Source: Hyphomicrobiales bacterium
GTDB lineage: Bacteria; Pseudomonadota; Alphaproteobacteria; Rhizobiales; JACESI01
Assembly: GCA_039973685.1 (NCBI GenBank)
Contig: JBDWKL010000005.1
Location: 27,547 to 91,546 of the forward strand
Length of the DNA: 64,000 bases
Direction: 5' to 3'
Under the pieces are notes generated by a model, which had not been told where the DNA came from, searched no databases, and saw nothing but the letters and a program-made list of their open reading frames with translations. This document shows, piece by piece, positions 17,316 through 26,291 of the stretch. The stretch's first letter is position 1. Each line of letters starts with the position of its first letter. The translations under genes were made by a program, and so were the position numbers.

Positions 17316-18662
17316 ATGGTGCGGAAGTATTTTGGGACGGACGGCATTCGCGGTACGGCTAACACATGGCCGATGACTGCTGAAATTGCCATGAAAGTTG
17401 GTATGGCTGCTGGCCTTATCTTCAAGAACGGCGACCACCGTCACCGGGTGATCATTGGTAAAGATACCCGTCTTTCCGGTTACATGATCGAGAATGCTCT
17501 CGTGGCAGGTTTTACAGCTGTGGGTGTTGATGTCTTCTTGTTAGGACCAATTCCAACACCTGGCGTTGCGATGCTAACTCGCTCTATGCGTGGTGATATT
17601 GGCGTGATGATTTCAGCCTCGCACAATGCTTTTGAAGACAATGGCATTAAGTTATTTGGTCCTGACGGATACAAGCTCTCTGATGAGATTGAGCAGCGTA
17701 TCGAACGGATGATTGACGAAGATCTTACCAGCCAGTTCGCCAATAGCGCAAACCTTGGCCGTGCCAAACGTGTTGATGGCACGCTTGAGCGTTACGTTGA
17801 GTTCGCAAAACGCACGCTACCGCGCCACATTAGTTTTGAAGGTCTTCGTGTTGCGATAGATTGTTCTAATGGTGCCGCTTACAAGGCTGCTCCTGCGGCT
17901 TTGTGGGAACTTGGTGCTGATGTTATCCAAATTGGTGTCGAGCCAAATGGTAAGAACATCAACAAAGAATGCGGCTCAACCAATCCGGATATTCTTCGCC
18001 GCAAGGTGAATGAAGTGCGTGCCGATATTGGTATTGCGCTTGATGGCGATGCGGATCGTGTGATCATCGTTGATGAAAAAGGCAATGTGGTTGATGGCGA
18101 CCAGTTAATGGCTGTTATTGCGGAAAGCTGGAAGAAGAGTGAACGTCTTTCAAACAACGGTATTGTGGCAACGGTTATGTCCAACCTAGGTCTTGAGCGT
18201 TTCTTGGTCGATCAAAAAATTGAACTTGCTCGCACCAAAGTAGGCGATCGCTATGTGGTTGAGCATATGCGTGAACACGGCTTTAATGTTGGTGGTGAGC
18301 AGTCTGGCCATATTGTGCTGTCTGATTATTCAACAACAGGTGATGGCCTTGTTGCTGCTTTGCAAATTATGGCTGTGGTTGTGCGTGAAGGTAAGCCGGT
18401 GAGTGAGGTATGTCACCGCTTTGAGCCAGTACCGCAAATTTTGAAAAATGCCCGTTATGCAGGTGGTGAGCCGTTGGAAGACGATCACGTTAAGCAAGCA
18501 ATCGATGATGGTCGCTCAAAGCTTGGTAATGCTGGGCGTTTGGTCATTCGTAAATCTGGTACAGAACCGCTTATCCGCGTTATGGCGGAAGGTGATGATG
18601 ACGGTGTTGTTGAAAGCGTCGTTGATGAGATTATTGATGCTGTAAAGAAAGTCGCTGCTTAG
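17316..18662 (+). CDS. glmM: phosphoglucosamine mutase
   Basis: GlmM converts glucosamine 6-phosphate to glucosamine 1-phosphate for peptidoglycan and lipopolysaccharide precursors. The 448-residue enzyme begins [14 protein letters not shown]. It contains the phosphoserine loop [15 protein letters not shown] (active Ser near residue 102), the metal loop DGDADR, the sugar-binding GGEQSGH and the phosphate-binding [12 protein letters not shown]. The ATG at 17316 is chosen for GGAGAC upstream and for the family-typical N-terminus. It stands alone between a terminator and a 520-base non-coding gap. Confidence 0.97.
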   Translation: MVRKYFGTDGIRGTANTWPMTAEIAMKVGMAAGLIFKNGDHRHRVIIGKDTRLSGYMIENALVAGFTAVGVDVFLLGPIPTPGVAMLTRSMRGDIGVMISASHNAFEDNGIKLFGPDGYKLSDEIEQRIERMIDEDLTSQFANSANLGRAKRVDGTLERYVEFAKRTLPRHISFEGLRVAIDCSNGAAYKAAPAALWELGADVIQIGVEPNGKNINKECGSTNPDILRRKVNEVRADIGIALDGDADRVIIVDEKGNVVDGDQLMAVIAESWKKSERLSNNGIVATVMSNLGLERFLVDQKIELARTKVGDRYVVEHMREHGFNVGGEQSGHIVLSDYSTTGDGLVAALQIMAVVVREGKPVSEVCHRFEPVPQILKNARYAGGEPLEDDHVKQAIDDGRSKLGNAGRLVIRKSGTEPLIRVMAEGDDDGVVESVVDEIIDAVKKVAA

Positions 18663-19184
18663 AAGCGCTTTCGATTTCATTTTTCCAAGAAAAAAATATT
18701 GCGTCCGCTTAATGCGAGCGGATGCGAGGGCAGGGCGTTGAATATGCGCCCTGCACGTTGCATTGCGATGTAATGTTGATCTGCAAAATACATAAATTAT
18801 CGTTGCGAAGGTTCGCGGGTAGGATTGCTAAATAATAGCATCATGGCTGGCGGTTCTTTCTCAAAAAACGTGGGTCGCCATTCTTTAGCGTGGGCGGCGA
18901 AGGCTGCTGGGTTTTTAGCTTTTTGATCATCAAGACTAGTCGGCTTCGTCGTTGATTTAAAAAGCGCCGTGGTATGCGAAATTAACAACTTAGTAATCTA
19001 GGTTAAATTAAATTTAATCTATTAGGCGGAATTTCAAGTAATTGAGATGTCTTTCGTCTTAATTATTAACTATAGTTAATGAATACGCTTAATTTTCTTA
19101 GTTAATCCACTCTTAAGTATTTGGGGGCATAGTAGTTACGAGCGCCAATTATGGCGAGGTGTATGTAGCAAAGAGGAATATTCC
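18663..19184. other. long intergenic region with two strong hairpins
   Basis: There is no convincing gene in these 522 bases. Two adjacent hairpins lie near the glmM end: GCGTCCGC/GCGGATGC (18701-18708/18718-18725) and GCAGGGCG/CGCCCTGC (18730-18737/18747-18754); neither has a T-run. A short open frame on the - strand (18797-18988) lacks any recognisable domain. From about 19000 on the sequence turns very AT-rich, as expected for the promoter of the outer-membrane protein gene, which has AAAGAGGAA before its ATG. Confidence 0.5.
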
Positions 19185-20048
19185 ATGAGCCGTTTACTAA
19201 AAGTCGGCATGGGCGCGTTGGCCGCAGTCGCAATGTCTGCCCATCTATCAGCAGCTGCGGATTTAGATCCGCCAGCCCCAATCATCGAACATAAACCAAT
19301 TTCAGCTGGTGGTGGTTTCTACCTACGCGGTGATATTGGTTATTCGCGTTGGAAAGATCCAGATTTGGCTTTCCGTAACGACGTAAGTGGTATCACGAAC
19401 GTTTTCGAAAACACAGACGGTGACGATGCACTCGTGATCGGCGGTGGTGTTGGTTATAAATTCAACAAGTATCTACGAACAGATTTGACGTTCGATATAC
19501 GCTCAAACAAAGACATCACAGGTGATGCTCGTTGTGGCTGTGTTCCTGGAATTATTCCGAACAACTTTGAATTTCAGCCACAAAGCACGACGCTTGATCT
19601 TTATACATTCTTCGCGAATGCGTATTTGGATGGTGGCACATATGCTGGCTTTACGCCATACATCGGTGGCGGCGTTGGTTTCGCTTATGTGAACTACGGT
19701 TCATATACGAGTGCTAATAACCCAACAACAAACAACACTGGTTTGACATCGGCTCAGGTTAGCCCGACAAATCCATCAAATGTTGAGAACCAGCTCTTTA
19801 GTGGCGAAAATGACATCCGCTTTGCTTGGAACCTTCAAGCTGGTGCGTCTTATGAGATCGCTAACAACCTAGCGCTTGATGGTAGTTACCGTTACACACG
19901 CGTTGCTAATGGTGATGTTTCAAACATCGCAAACGTTGGTTTTGTTGAAGAGACAAGAGACCTTGTTGGTCATGAATTCCGCTTAGGTCTTCGCTACACA
20001 TTTGGTGGCGGTAAGAAAAGCTACGGTGGCAATCAAGTCTTTAAATAA
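19185..20048 (+). CDS. outer-membrane beta-barrel protein (Omp25/Omp31-like)
   Basis: The 287-residue precursor has a signal peptide cut after LSAAA (about residue 25), then alternating beta-strand segments rich in aromatic and Gly residues: FYLRGDIGYSRW, LVIGGGVGYKFN, LRTDLTFDIRS, PYIGGGVGFAYVNYG, WNLQAGASYEIANNLALDG. It ends in HEFRLGLRYTF, a typical OMP_b-brl arrangement seen in Rhizobiales surface proteins. The likely role is a small porin-like or structural outer-membrane protein. A strong terminator follows, so it is monocistronic. Confidence 0.88.
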   Translation: MSRLLKVGMGALAAVAMSAHLSAAADLDPPAPIIEHKPISAGGGFYLRGDIGYSRWKDPDLAFRNDVSGITNVFENTDGDDALVIGGGVGYKFNKYLRTDLTFDIRSNKDITGDARCGCVPGIIPNNFEFQPQSTTLDLYTFFANAYLDGGTYAGFTPYIGGGVGFAYVNYGSYTSANNPTTNNTGLTSAQVSPTNPSNVENQLFSGENDIRFAWNLQAGASYEIANNLALDGSYRYTRVANGDVSNIANVGFVEETRDLVGHEFRLGLRYTFGGGKKSYGGNQVFK

Positions 20049-20072
20049 GACTGTTTGACCAATCAATATTCT

Positions 20073-20102
20073 AAGGCGGGCCTAGTGCCCGCCTTTTTTA
20101 TT
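20073..20102 (+). terminator. Rho-independent terminator after the outer-membrane protein gene
   Basis: AAGGCGGGC and GCCCGCCTT arms (20073-20081 and 20087-20095, loop CTAGT) run into TTTTTTATTTTTG. Stem and T-tract are both strong. Confidence 0.94.
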
Positions 20103-20171
20103 TTTGGGTCAAAGCAAAAATAATTGCCTATTTGCGACATGATGCGTTGACATTGTGTCGCCCAGTCATTA

Positions 20172-20225
20172 GTTCCCGCAGTGGGACACCCTTCCCCAAC
20201 GAAGGGCAACTATCTGTGAGGATAG
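20172..20225 (+). promoter_or_regulatory. serC leader RNA with three hairpins
   Basis: Directly before the serC ATG (20231) are GTTCC/GGGAC (20172-20176/20183-20187), CCCTTC/GAAGGG (20189-20194/20201-20206) and CTATC/GATAG (20210-20214/20221-20225). The last one holds the Shine-Dalgarno-like GTGAGG in its loop. The position and layout match what I recall of the serC RNA motif reported upstream of serC-serA in alphaproteobacteria. A covariance-model hit would settle it. The likely role is cis control of serine biosynthesis. Confidence 0.6.
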
Positions 20226-20230
20226 AATAC

Positions 20231-21394
20231 ATGACTGATATGACGAAACCGGCTGCGCGGCCGGCTAACCCGCGTTTTTCTTCTGGCCCTTGCGCCAAAC
20301 GACCAAACTGGTCCCTCGATGCTCTTAAGAATGCTCCCCTTGGACGTTCGCATCGCGCTAAACCAGGTAAAAATCAATTAAAACAAGCAATCGACCTAAC
20401 ACGTGAAGTGCTAAACGTGCCTGATGACTATCTCATCGGTATCGTGCCAGCTTCAGACACGGGTGCTTATGAGATGGCCATGTGGACCATGCTCGGCGCA
20501 CGTGGTGTGACCATGATGTCATGGGAAAGCTTCGGTGCTGGTTGGGTGAGTGACGTTGTAAAACAGCTCAAACTCGACAATGTAACAACAATGGACGCGC
20601 CTTATGGTGAGCTTCCTGATCTTGCAAAAGTCGACTTTAATACGGACGTTTGCTTTACATGGAACGGCACGACATCTGGCGTGAAAGTGCCAAACGGCGA
20701 CTGGATCCCAAGTGACCGCCAAGGTCTCACACTTTGTGATGCGACTTCTGCAGCCTTCGCTCAAGACTTGAGCTGGGACAAGCTCGACGTTGTGACATAC
20801 TCTTGGCAAAAAGTGCTTGGCGGTGAAGCTGCCCACGGCATGCTGATTTTATCACCACGTGCTGTAGAGCGTCTCGAAAGCTATACGCCTGCATGGCCGT
20901 TGCCGAAAATTTTCCGCCTTACAAAAGGTGGCAAGCTCATCAAAGGTATCTTTGAAGGTGCGACCATCAACACGCCGTCGCTGCTTTGCGTTGAAGACTA
21001 TATTGATGCGCTTAACTGGGGCAAAGGCCTTGGTGGTTTGCAAGGTTTGATGGGCCGTGCTGATACCAATGCAGGTGTCATCACCGATTGGGTCTCAAAA
21101 ACGGCTTGGGTTGATTTCCTTGCGAAAGACGAAGCAACGCGTTCCAATACATCGGTTTGCTTGGTCATTTCTGACCCAGACGTTTTGGCAATGGATGATG
21201 AGGCGCAAGCAGCCTTTGCAAAGAAAATTGCCACGCTGCTCGATCAAGAAGGTGTTGCTTTTGACATTGGTGCTTACCGTGATGCGCCTGCTGGTCTTCG
21301 TATCTGGGCTGGTGCAACTGTTGAAGCATCCGACCTTGAAGCGCTCACTTCATGGCTCGATTGGGCGTTTGAAAACGTCAAGTCTGCAAGCTAA
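20231..21394 (+). CDS. serC: phosphoserine aminotransferase
   Basis: SerC transaminates 3-phosphohydroxypyruvate to phosphoserine (and serves pyridoxal phosphate synthesis) using PLP. The 387-residue enzyme shows [12 protein letters not shown] at the start and the Schiff-base lysine in [14 protein letters not shown], the distinctive alphaproteobacterial/archaeal-type form. The ATG at 20231 is preferred because the upstream frame runs through the structured leader and has no homology. It is followed by serA after 85 bases, forming the serine operon. Confidence 0.96.
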   Translation: MTDMTKPAARPANPRFSSGPCAKRPNWSLDALKNAPLGRSHRAKPGKNQLKQAIDLTREVLNVPDDYLIGIVPASDTGAYEMAMWTMLGARGVTMMSWESFGAGWVSDVVKQLKLDNVTTMDAPYGELPDLAKVDFNTDVCFTWNGTTSGVKVPNGDWIPSDRQGLTLCDATSAAFAQDLSWDKLDVVTYSWQKVLGGEAAHGMLILSPRAVERLESYTPAWPLPKIFRLTKGGKLIKGIFEGATINTPSLLCVEDYIDALNWGKGLGGLQGLMGRADTNAGVITDWVSKTAWVDFLAKDEATRSNTSVCLVISDPDVLAMDDEAQAAFAKKIATLLDQEGVAFDIGAYRDAPAGLRIWAGATVEASDLEALTSWLDWAFENVKSAS

Positions 21395-21479
21395 CTCACT
21401 CAAATTTTCACTTTTCTATAGCAACCAGTCCCTCCCAAGTTGACTGGTTGCCAGACCAAAACAATCAAAGGAAACCAAC

Positions 21480-23066
21480 ATGGCTCCTCGCGTTCTAATC
21501 TCTGACAAACTTTCACCAACCGCCGTTCAAATCTTTAAAGACTACGGCCTAGATGTCGATTTTCAGCCAGATCTTGGCAAAGACAAAGACAAGCTTCTTG
21601 AAGTGATCGGTCAATATGACGGGCTTGCAATTCGCTCTGCCACCAAAGTGACTGAGAAAATTATTGCTGAAGCCGCAAACTTAAAAGTTATTGGTCGCGC
21701 CGGTATTGGTGTCGACAATGTTGATATTCCGAAGGCATCAGCCAAAGGTATCATCGTGATGAATACGCCTTTTGGTAACTCAATCACAACGGCAGAACAT
21801 GCGGTTGCGATGATGTTTGCTGTGGCGCGCCAAATCCCTGCTGCGGATATTTCTACACAGCAAGGCAAATGGGAAAAATCTAAATTTATGGGTGTTGAGC
21901 TAACCTCTAAAACACTCGGCATTATCGGCGCAGGTAACATTGGTTCCATCGTTGCCGAACGTGCTCTTGGTTTGAAAATGCGCGTTGTGGCTTTTGATCC
22001 ATTCCTCACGGTTGAGCGAGCGGCTGATCTTGGCATTGAAAAAGTTGAATTAGATGACCTTTTCGCCCGTGCTGATTTCATCACCCTGCACACACCGCTT
22101 ACTGAGAAGACAAAAAACATCGTGGGTGCTAGCGCATTTCCAAAGATGAAAGATGGCGTGCGGATTATCAATTGTGCCCGTGGTGGTTTGATTGATGAAG
22201 CAGCTCTCGTTGAAGCATTGAAATCTGGCAAAGTTGCTGGTGCAGCCATTGATGTTTTTGAAACGGAGCCTGCAACAGAAAACGAATTGTTTGGCCTTCC
22301 AAACGTTGTTTGTACCCCGCACTTGGGTGCTGCGACGACGGAAGCGCAAGAAAATGTTGCGATACAAGTTGCTGAACAAATGTCGGAATATTTGATGAAG
22401 GGTGCTGTTTCAAATGCCCTCAACATGCCGTCTATCACGGCGGAAGAAGCGCCGAAACTTACACCGTTCGTAACCTTGGCTGAAAAGCTTGGTCTATTTG
22501 CTGGCCAGCAAACAGAAAGCGGCATCAAAGCTATTCGTATTGAATATGAAGGTGATGTTGCCGAAATGAATGTGAAGGCGCTTACTGCTGCAGCCCTTTC
22601 TGGGTTGATGCAACCGCTCTTGCAGTCTGTCAACATGGTGTCAGCCCCTGTGATGGCGCGTGACCGTGGTATTAAAATTGAAGAAGTGCGTCGTCAGCAA
22701 GAAGGTGCCTATGACAGCTATATTCGTTTGACGATTGTAACGGAACAACAAGAACGATCAGTTGCTGGTACAGTATTCTCAGACGGCAAGCCGCGTTTCA
22801 TCCAGATTAAGGGCATCAATATGGACGGCGAGTTCGGCGAGAACATGTTGTACATCACCAATAAGGATAAGCCGGGCTTTATTGGTCGTCTTGGTACGCT
22901 GCTTGGTAGCTATGACGTTAACGTCGCGACATTTGCCTTGGGCCGTAAAGAACAAGGTAGTGATGCAATCGCGCTTTTGTCTGTTGATGGCGAAGTGAAT
23001 GAGGAATTGTTATCGGCAATCCACGCACTTGAAGGCGTTCTTGTCGTTAAGTCACTGCAATTTTAG
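21480..23066 (+). CDS. serA: D-3-phosphoglycerate dehydrogenase
   Basis: SerA catalyses the first step of serine synthesis, oxidising 3-phosphoglycerate with NAD. At 528 residues it is the long form: N- and C-terminal substrate-binding parts around a Rossmann domain (GAGNIGSIVAERALG near residue 150), the NAD motif GRAGIGVDNVD, catalytic Arg/Glu/His in INCARGGLIDE and CTPHLGAAT, then an intervening domain and a C-terminal ACT domain (from about residue 450). ACT domains usually mean feedback by serine. It is co-transcribed with serC, and a hairpin terminator follows. Confidence 0.97.
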   Translation: MAPRVLISDKLSPTAVQIFKDYGLDVDFQPDLGKDKDKLLEVIGQYDGLAIRSATKVTEKIIAEAANLKVIGRAGIGVDNVDIPKASAKGIIVMNTPFGNSITTAEHAVAMMFAVARQIPAADISTQQGKWEKSKFMGVELTSKTLGIIGAGNIGSIVAERALGLKMRVVAFDPFLTVERAADLGIEKVELDDLFARADFITLHTPLTEKTKNIVGASAFPKMKDGVRIINCARGGLIDEAALVEALKSGKVAGAAIDVFETEPATENELFGLPNVVCTPHLGAATTEAQENVAIQVAEQMSEYLMKGAVSNALNMPSITAEEAPKLTPFVTLAEKLGLFAGQQTESGIKAIRIEYEGDVAEMNVKALTAAALSGLMQPLLQSVNMVSAPVMARDRGIKIEEVRRQQEGAYDSYIRLTIVTEQQERSVAGTVFSDGKPRFIQIKGINMDGEFGENMLYITNKDKPGFIGRLGTLLGSYDVNVATFALGRKEQGSDAIALLSVDGEVNEELLSAIHALEGVLVVKSLQF

Positions 23067-23090
23067 GCTGATTTTAGCCAACAATAACGA

Positions 23091-23130
23091 GCGATTGGGC
23101 GTGTTTCGCCCAATCGCAAATACATTTTTT
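23091..23130 (+). terminator. terminator after serA
   Basis: An eleven-base-pair perfect stem (GCGATTGGGCG at 23091-23101 with CGCCCAATCGC at 23107-23117) is followed, after seven bases, by TTTTTT. The delayed T-run makes it slightly atypical. Confidence 0.75.
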
Positions 23131-23246
23131 ATCAAATTTTGCTTCAAATTTCCGACTTATTCCCCATATATATACAAAGGGAATAAAGGTGAGCGCTTGC
23201 TAAGTTGAGTTTTTGGTGCTCCTTTTAATGACGCAAAGGGATTTTC

Positions 23247-24194
23247 ATGTCTAAAGCAAATTTACCTGTCGCCAAAAGCAATCTACCAGCGCAAAAAGGT
23301 AGCTTGCCATCCATCCCTACGCCGGAGGGTGGTCTTTCACGCTATCTGGCAGAGGTGCGCCGCTTTCCAATGCTTGAACCACAAGAAGAGTTCATGCTCG
23401 CAAAGGCCTATCAAGAGCATGATGATGGGCCAGCAGCTGAACGTTTGGTTACCAGCCATTTGCGCCTCGTTGCGAAAGTAGCGATGGGTTATCGCGGCTA
23501 TGGTTTGCCTATCGGTGAAGTGGTTTCAGAGGGTAATGTTGGCCTTATGCAGGCTGTGAAAAAATTCGACCCTGACAAAGGTTTCCGCCTTGCGACCTAT
23601 GCGATGTGGTGGATTAAAGCATCCATCCAAGAGTATATTCTGCGCTCATGGTCTTTGGTGAAAATTGGTACGACGGCCAGCCAAAAGCGTTTGTTCTTTA
23701 ACTTGCGCAAAGTCAAAGGTCAGATTCAAGCGGTTGAAGATGGTGATTTGAAACCTGATCAGGTGACAACAATCGCTACCCGCCTTGGTGTGCCTGAGAA
23801 AGACGTTGTGTCGATGAACCAGCGCATGTCTGGCGACAAATCTTTGAATGCGCCGATCCGTTCTGAAGATGGTGCAGGCGAATTTCAAGATTGGCTTGTT
23901 GATGAAACAGATACGCCCGATGTTCTATTTGAAGAACAAGAAGAATTAGAACACCGCCGTACTATGCTACGTGATGCGATGACGACTTTGGATGAGCGTG
24001 AAATCCGCATTTTCCAAGCGCGCCGTATGGACGACCCAGCTAAGACACTCGAAGCCTTGTCAGAAGAATTTGGTGTTAGCCGTGAACGTGTTCGTCAAAT
24101 TGAAGTGCGGGCATTTGAAAAAATTCAACGTTCAGTAAAGCGTATGTCCCGTGAGCAAGCACAAGCTGCAAGCGCTGCGATGATAGAAGGTTAA
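23247..24194 (+). CDS. rpoH: RNA polymerase heat-shock sigma factor RpoH (sigma-32)
   Basis: RpoH directs transcription of chaperone and protease genes. The 315-residue sigma-70 family protein has region 2 (LRLVAKVAMGYRGYG, ATYAMWWIKASIQEY, the -10 recognition helix), the RpoH-box QKRLFFNLRKVK (about residues 148-159), and region 4 with the HTH FGVSRERVRQIEVRAFEKI. The RpoH box separates it from RpoD and RpoS. Rhizobiales commonly have two rpoH copies; which one this is cannot be told here. It has its own promoter region and a terminator shared with the convergent gene. Confidence 0.96.
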   Translation: MSKANLPVAKSNLPAQKGSLPSIPTPEGGLSRYLAEVRRFPMLEPQEEFMLAKAYQEHDDGPAAERLVTSHLRLVAKVAMGYRGYGLPIGEVVSEGNVGLMQAVKKFDPDKGFRLATYAMWWIKASIQEYILRSWSLVKIGTTASQKRLFFNLRKVKGQIQAVEDGDLKPDQVTTIATRLGVPEKDVVSMNQRMSGDKSLNAPIRSEDGAGEFQDWLVDETDTPDVLFEEQEELEHRRTMLRDAMTTLDEREIRIFQARRMDDPAKTLEALSEEFGVSRERVRQIEVRAFEKIQRSVKRMSREQAQAASAAMIEG

Positions 24195-24235
24195 GACCGC
24201 GCACGGCTAAAGAGCGGCGCGACCTTAGGGATCCT

Positions 24236-24270
24236 AAAAGGCCAGTTGGTGTTTAACCTGCTGGCTTTTT
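24236..24270. terminator. bidirectional terminator between rpoH and a convergent gene
   Basis: AAAAGGCCAG (24236-24245) pairs with CTGGCTTTTT (24261-24270) around a 15-base loop; the A-run and T-run make it usable in both directions. It overlaps the stop codon of the leftward gene. Confidence 0.65.
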
Positions 24271-26248
24271 AGTTTGTTGCCTGCCAAGATTTGAACGCTT
24301 CTTCAATTGCCTTTTTGCCGGCTGCGCCTTTTTCCAATGTTAGGATTGCGCGTTTTCCGCTTTTGAAGACCAGTGGAATATCAAACCAGTTTTGCTGCTG
24401 CAATGCATCAGTATTGGATGCAAGATCGGCTGCTTGTGCAGACATTGCCACCCAGAAAACCCGTTCAGAAACTTTGACGATTGCGCCTTTCAGCTGATTG
24501 CCATTCTTTTGTTCTTCTGGTTTGGCAATCACGCCAGCAATATTGTTGATCTCATCACCATTAAACAATGGGCCAGGTGTGAACTCAAATTCAATAAGGT
24601 GACTTGCTGGTAGGTTAGGATCAAGGTTGCGCATGAGTTCAAAGCGTACCGCGATATCGCGTGATTCAATGCGAGCGCTGCCTTTAACTGATGGAAGTCC
24701 TGTAGAGCCAATCGCCTCACTGCCTGTTGGTACTATTTCCCAAATGACATTGCCGGCAGAAACACCTGGTTGATTACTCTCAGGCCGTTCTTCGTAAAGG
24801 ATGGCGCTTGATGAGAATAGATTTGAAGCTGGCGTCGTTGTTTGCGGCGCAGCGTCAGCCGCAGGAACTGTTTCACTGGTTGATGGCTGCGCAATGACAG
24901 ATCCGCCCGCTTGCGTTGTTTCTGCCCCAGGACTCTCGGTACGTGATTGATCCTGTGTTGGTTCAGACGCTGGCGCTTGAGGGGTAATCACGACTGGATC
25001 AGTCGATGGTGTTGAATCAGGTAGCGTGATGCGCGTACCCGGCTGGATGTTGTCGTCTGTTCCGCCTGCTGTTGGAATGCGATCTTCGCTCTTAGCGTTG
25101 TCATCATCTGTGTCGACTGGCGGTTGAGTTGTTGGTGTCGCAGCTGGCGCGTTTGTTTCAGAACTTCCAAGCGAAGAAATGAAACCAGATACTTGGCCGG
25201 TGAACTGTGTCAGGACCGGGCCCACGACTTCACGTTGTGCCCAACCAAAAACACCGCCGCCAATAAGGATAAGCAGAGCAAGAACCCAAAATAGGCCTTT
25301 GCCACTAGATTTTTTGGTTTCGACCGCAGCAATAGTCTCTTCTGGACTGAAAGAGGTTGGGTCTGGCGCTTCGAAACTTGAGAAATCTTCTTGAGGGGGC
25401 GTCGGGAATTCATCACTAACGGGTGGAATATCTATCCCATCAGCAGCCATTGTCTCGCGAAGTTCATCAAGCGGGGCAATTTCTGGCGTATCGACAGAAG
25501 GCAGTGCCAACTCAGCCGTTTTAATGTTGACGTCATCAGCGTCCACTTTCGGTGCCGCTATATCAACATCTGGTTTCGTCACTGGAGGAAGTGTAGGCTC
25601 CACGTCGACAGATGGAACATCAATCGGTGCGGGTTCAACATCTATCTCAGGGCTTTCCACCTTGACGCTTGGTGTCTCAACACTTGGTGTATCCATTGTT
25701 GGGACTTCAAGCACAGGCTCAGCAACATCAACTGTTGGTAGCTCTGGTGCTGCAGCTGGAACTTCAGGTTCAACCTTCGGTGTTTCTACAACGGCTGGCT
25801 CAGGCTCTGGGATTTTAGGTGTTGATGGCTCTACTGCAACTGGCTCTTCGATAACAGGCTCAGGAGTTGAAACTTCTTCTGCAACTTTGGGTTCTTCAAC
25901 AACAGGTTCAGCAGGAGCCACCGGTTCTGGATTAGTTGGCTCTGGAAGAGCTGCAGGTTCTGCCTCAACAACGTTGGCGTCTGCGCTCAAATCCAAATCA
26001 CTAAGCGCATCGGAGACTGCATCTTCCAAAGCGCCCACACCTGTGAACTTACCTTCTGTCTCGCGAACAGCTTCTTCAAGTTGAAGACGTTGTTTGGAAA
26101 TTTCCGCAGGAGAGAGGGCTGGTTGAAGCGACGACAGTTGTCGCATCAAAGCAGCCCGCGCTTTTTCATAAATAGCGCGGCGCGCTTCTTCTGTATTGTT
26201 CTGAAGCCCGTCAATTGCACGGTCTAGAATGGAACGGTAGTCAGCCAT
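24269..26248 (-). CDS. Pro/Glu-rich single-pass membrane protein of unknown function
   Basis: The 659-residue protein has a short helical N-terminal cytoplasmic domain (MADYRSILDRAIDGLQNN, then a coiled-coil-like region to about residue 90). A very long acidic, low-complexity stretch of Pro/Glu/Val/Asp repeats (about 95-310) follows, then one membrane helix (GLFWVLALLILIGGGVFGWA, about 320-340), a Ser/Thr/Pro-rich linker, and a folded C-terminal region from about residue 490. I know similar architecture from Rhizobiales but no assigned function. It lies downstream of purA on the same strand. Its base composition over the repeat is biased by the repeats. Confidence 0.75.
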   Translation of the reverse strand: MADYRSILDRAIDGLQNNTEEARRAIYEKARAALMRQLSSLQPALSPAEISKQRLQLEEAVRETEGKFTGVGALEDAVSDALSDLDLSADANVVEAEPAALPEPTNPEPVAPAEPVVEEPKVAEEVSTPEPVIEEPVAVEPSTPKIPEPEPAVVETPKVEPEVPAAAPELPTVDVAEPVLEVPTMDTPSVETPSVKVESPEIDVEPAPIDVPSVDVEPTLPPVTKPDVDIAAPKVDADDVNIKTAELALPSVDTPEIAPLDELRETMAADGIDIPPVSDEFPTPPQEDFSSFEAPDPTSFSPEETIAAVETKKSSGKGLFWVLALLILIGGGVFGWAQREVVGPVLTQFTGQVSGFISSLGSSETNAPAATPTTQPPVDTDDDNAKSEDRIPTAGGTDDNIQPGTRITLPDSTPSTDPVVITPQAPASEPTQDQSRTESPGAETTQAGGSVIAQPSTSETVPAADAAPQTTTPASNLFSSSAILYEERPESNQPGVSAGNVIWEIVPTGSEAIGSTGLPSVKGSARIESRDIAVRFELMRNLDPNLPASHLIEFEFTPGPLFNGDEINNIAGVIAKPEEQKNGNQLKGAIVKVSERVFWVAMSAQAADLASNTDALQQQNWFDIPLVFKSGKRAILTLEKGAAGKKAIEEAFKSWQATN

Positions 26249-26291
26249 ATTGTTTCCAGATCTTTTTCAATAACTCGTTATTTGTTTAACT

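Noticed and set aside
18797..18988. 63-codon - strand frame in the glmM/outer-membrane protein gap
   Set aside because: No ribosome site, no recognisable domain, and overlaps a probable promoter region; not listed as a gene.
21611..22636. 341-codon open frame opposite serA
   Set aside because: serA is unambiguous; the antisense frame has no domain and follows from codon bias.
23150..23246. Possible heat-shock promoter before rpoH (CTTG box)
   Set aside because: A CTTG at about 23197 has no acceptable second box at the expected spacing.
25524..26084. Ser/Thr/Gly-rich frame opposite the Pro/Glu-repeat gene
   Set aside because: Low-complexity mirror of the acidic repeats; no start signal or domain.
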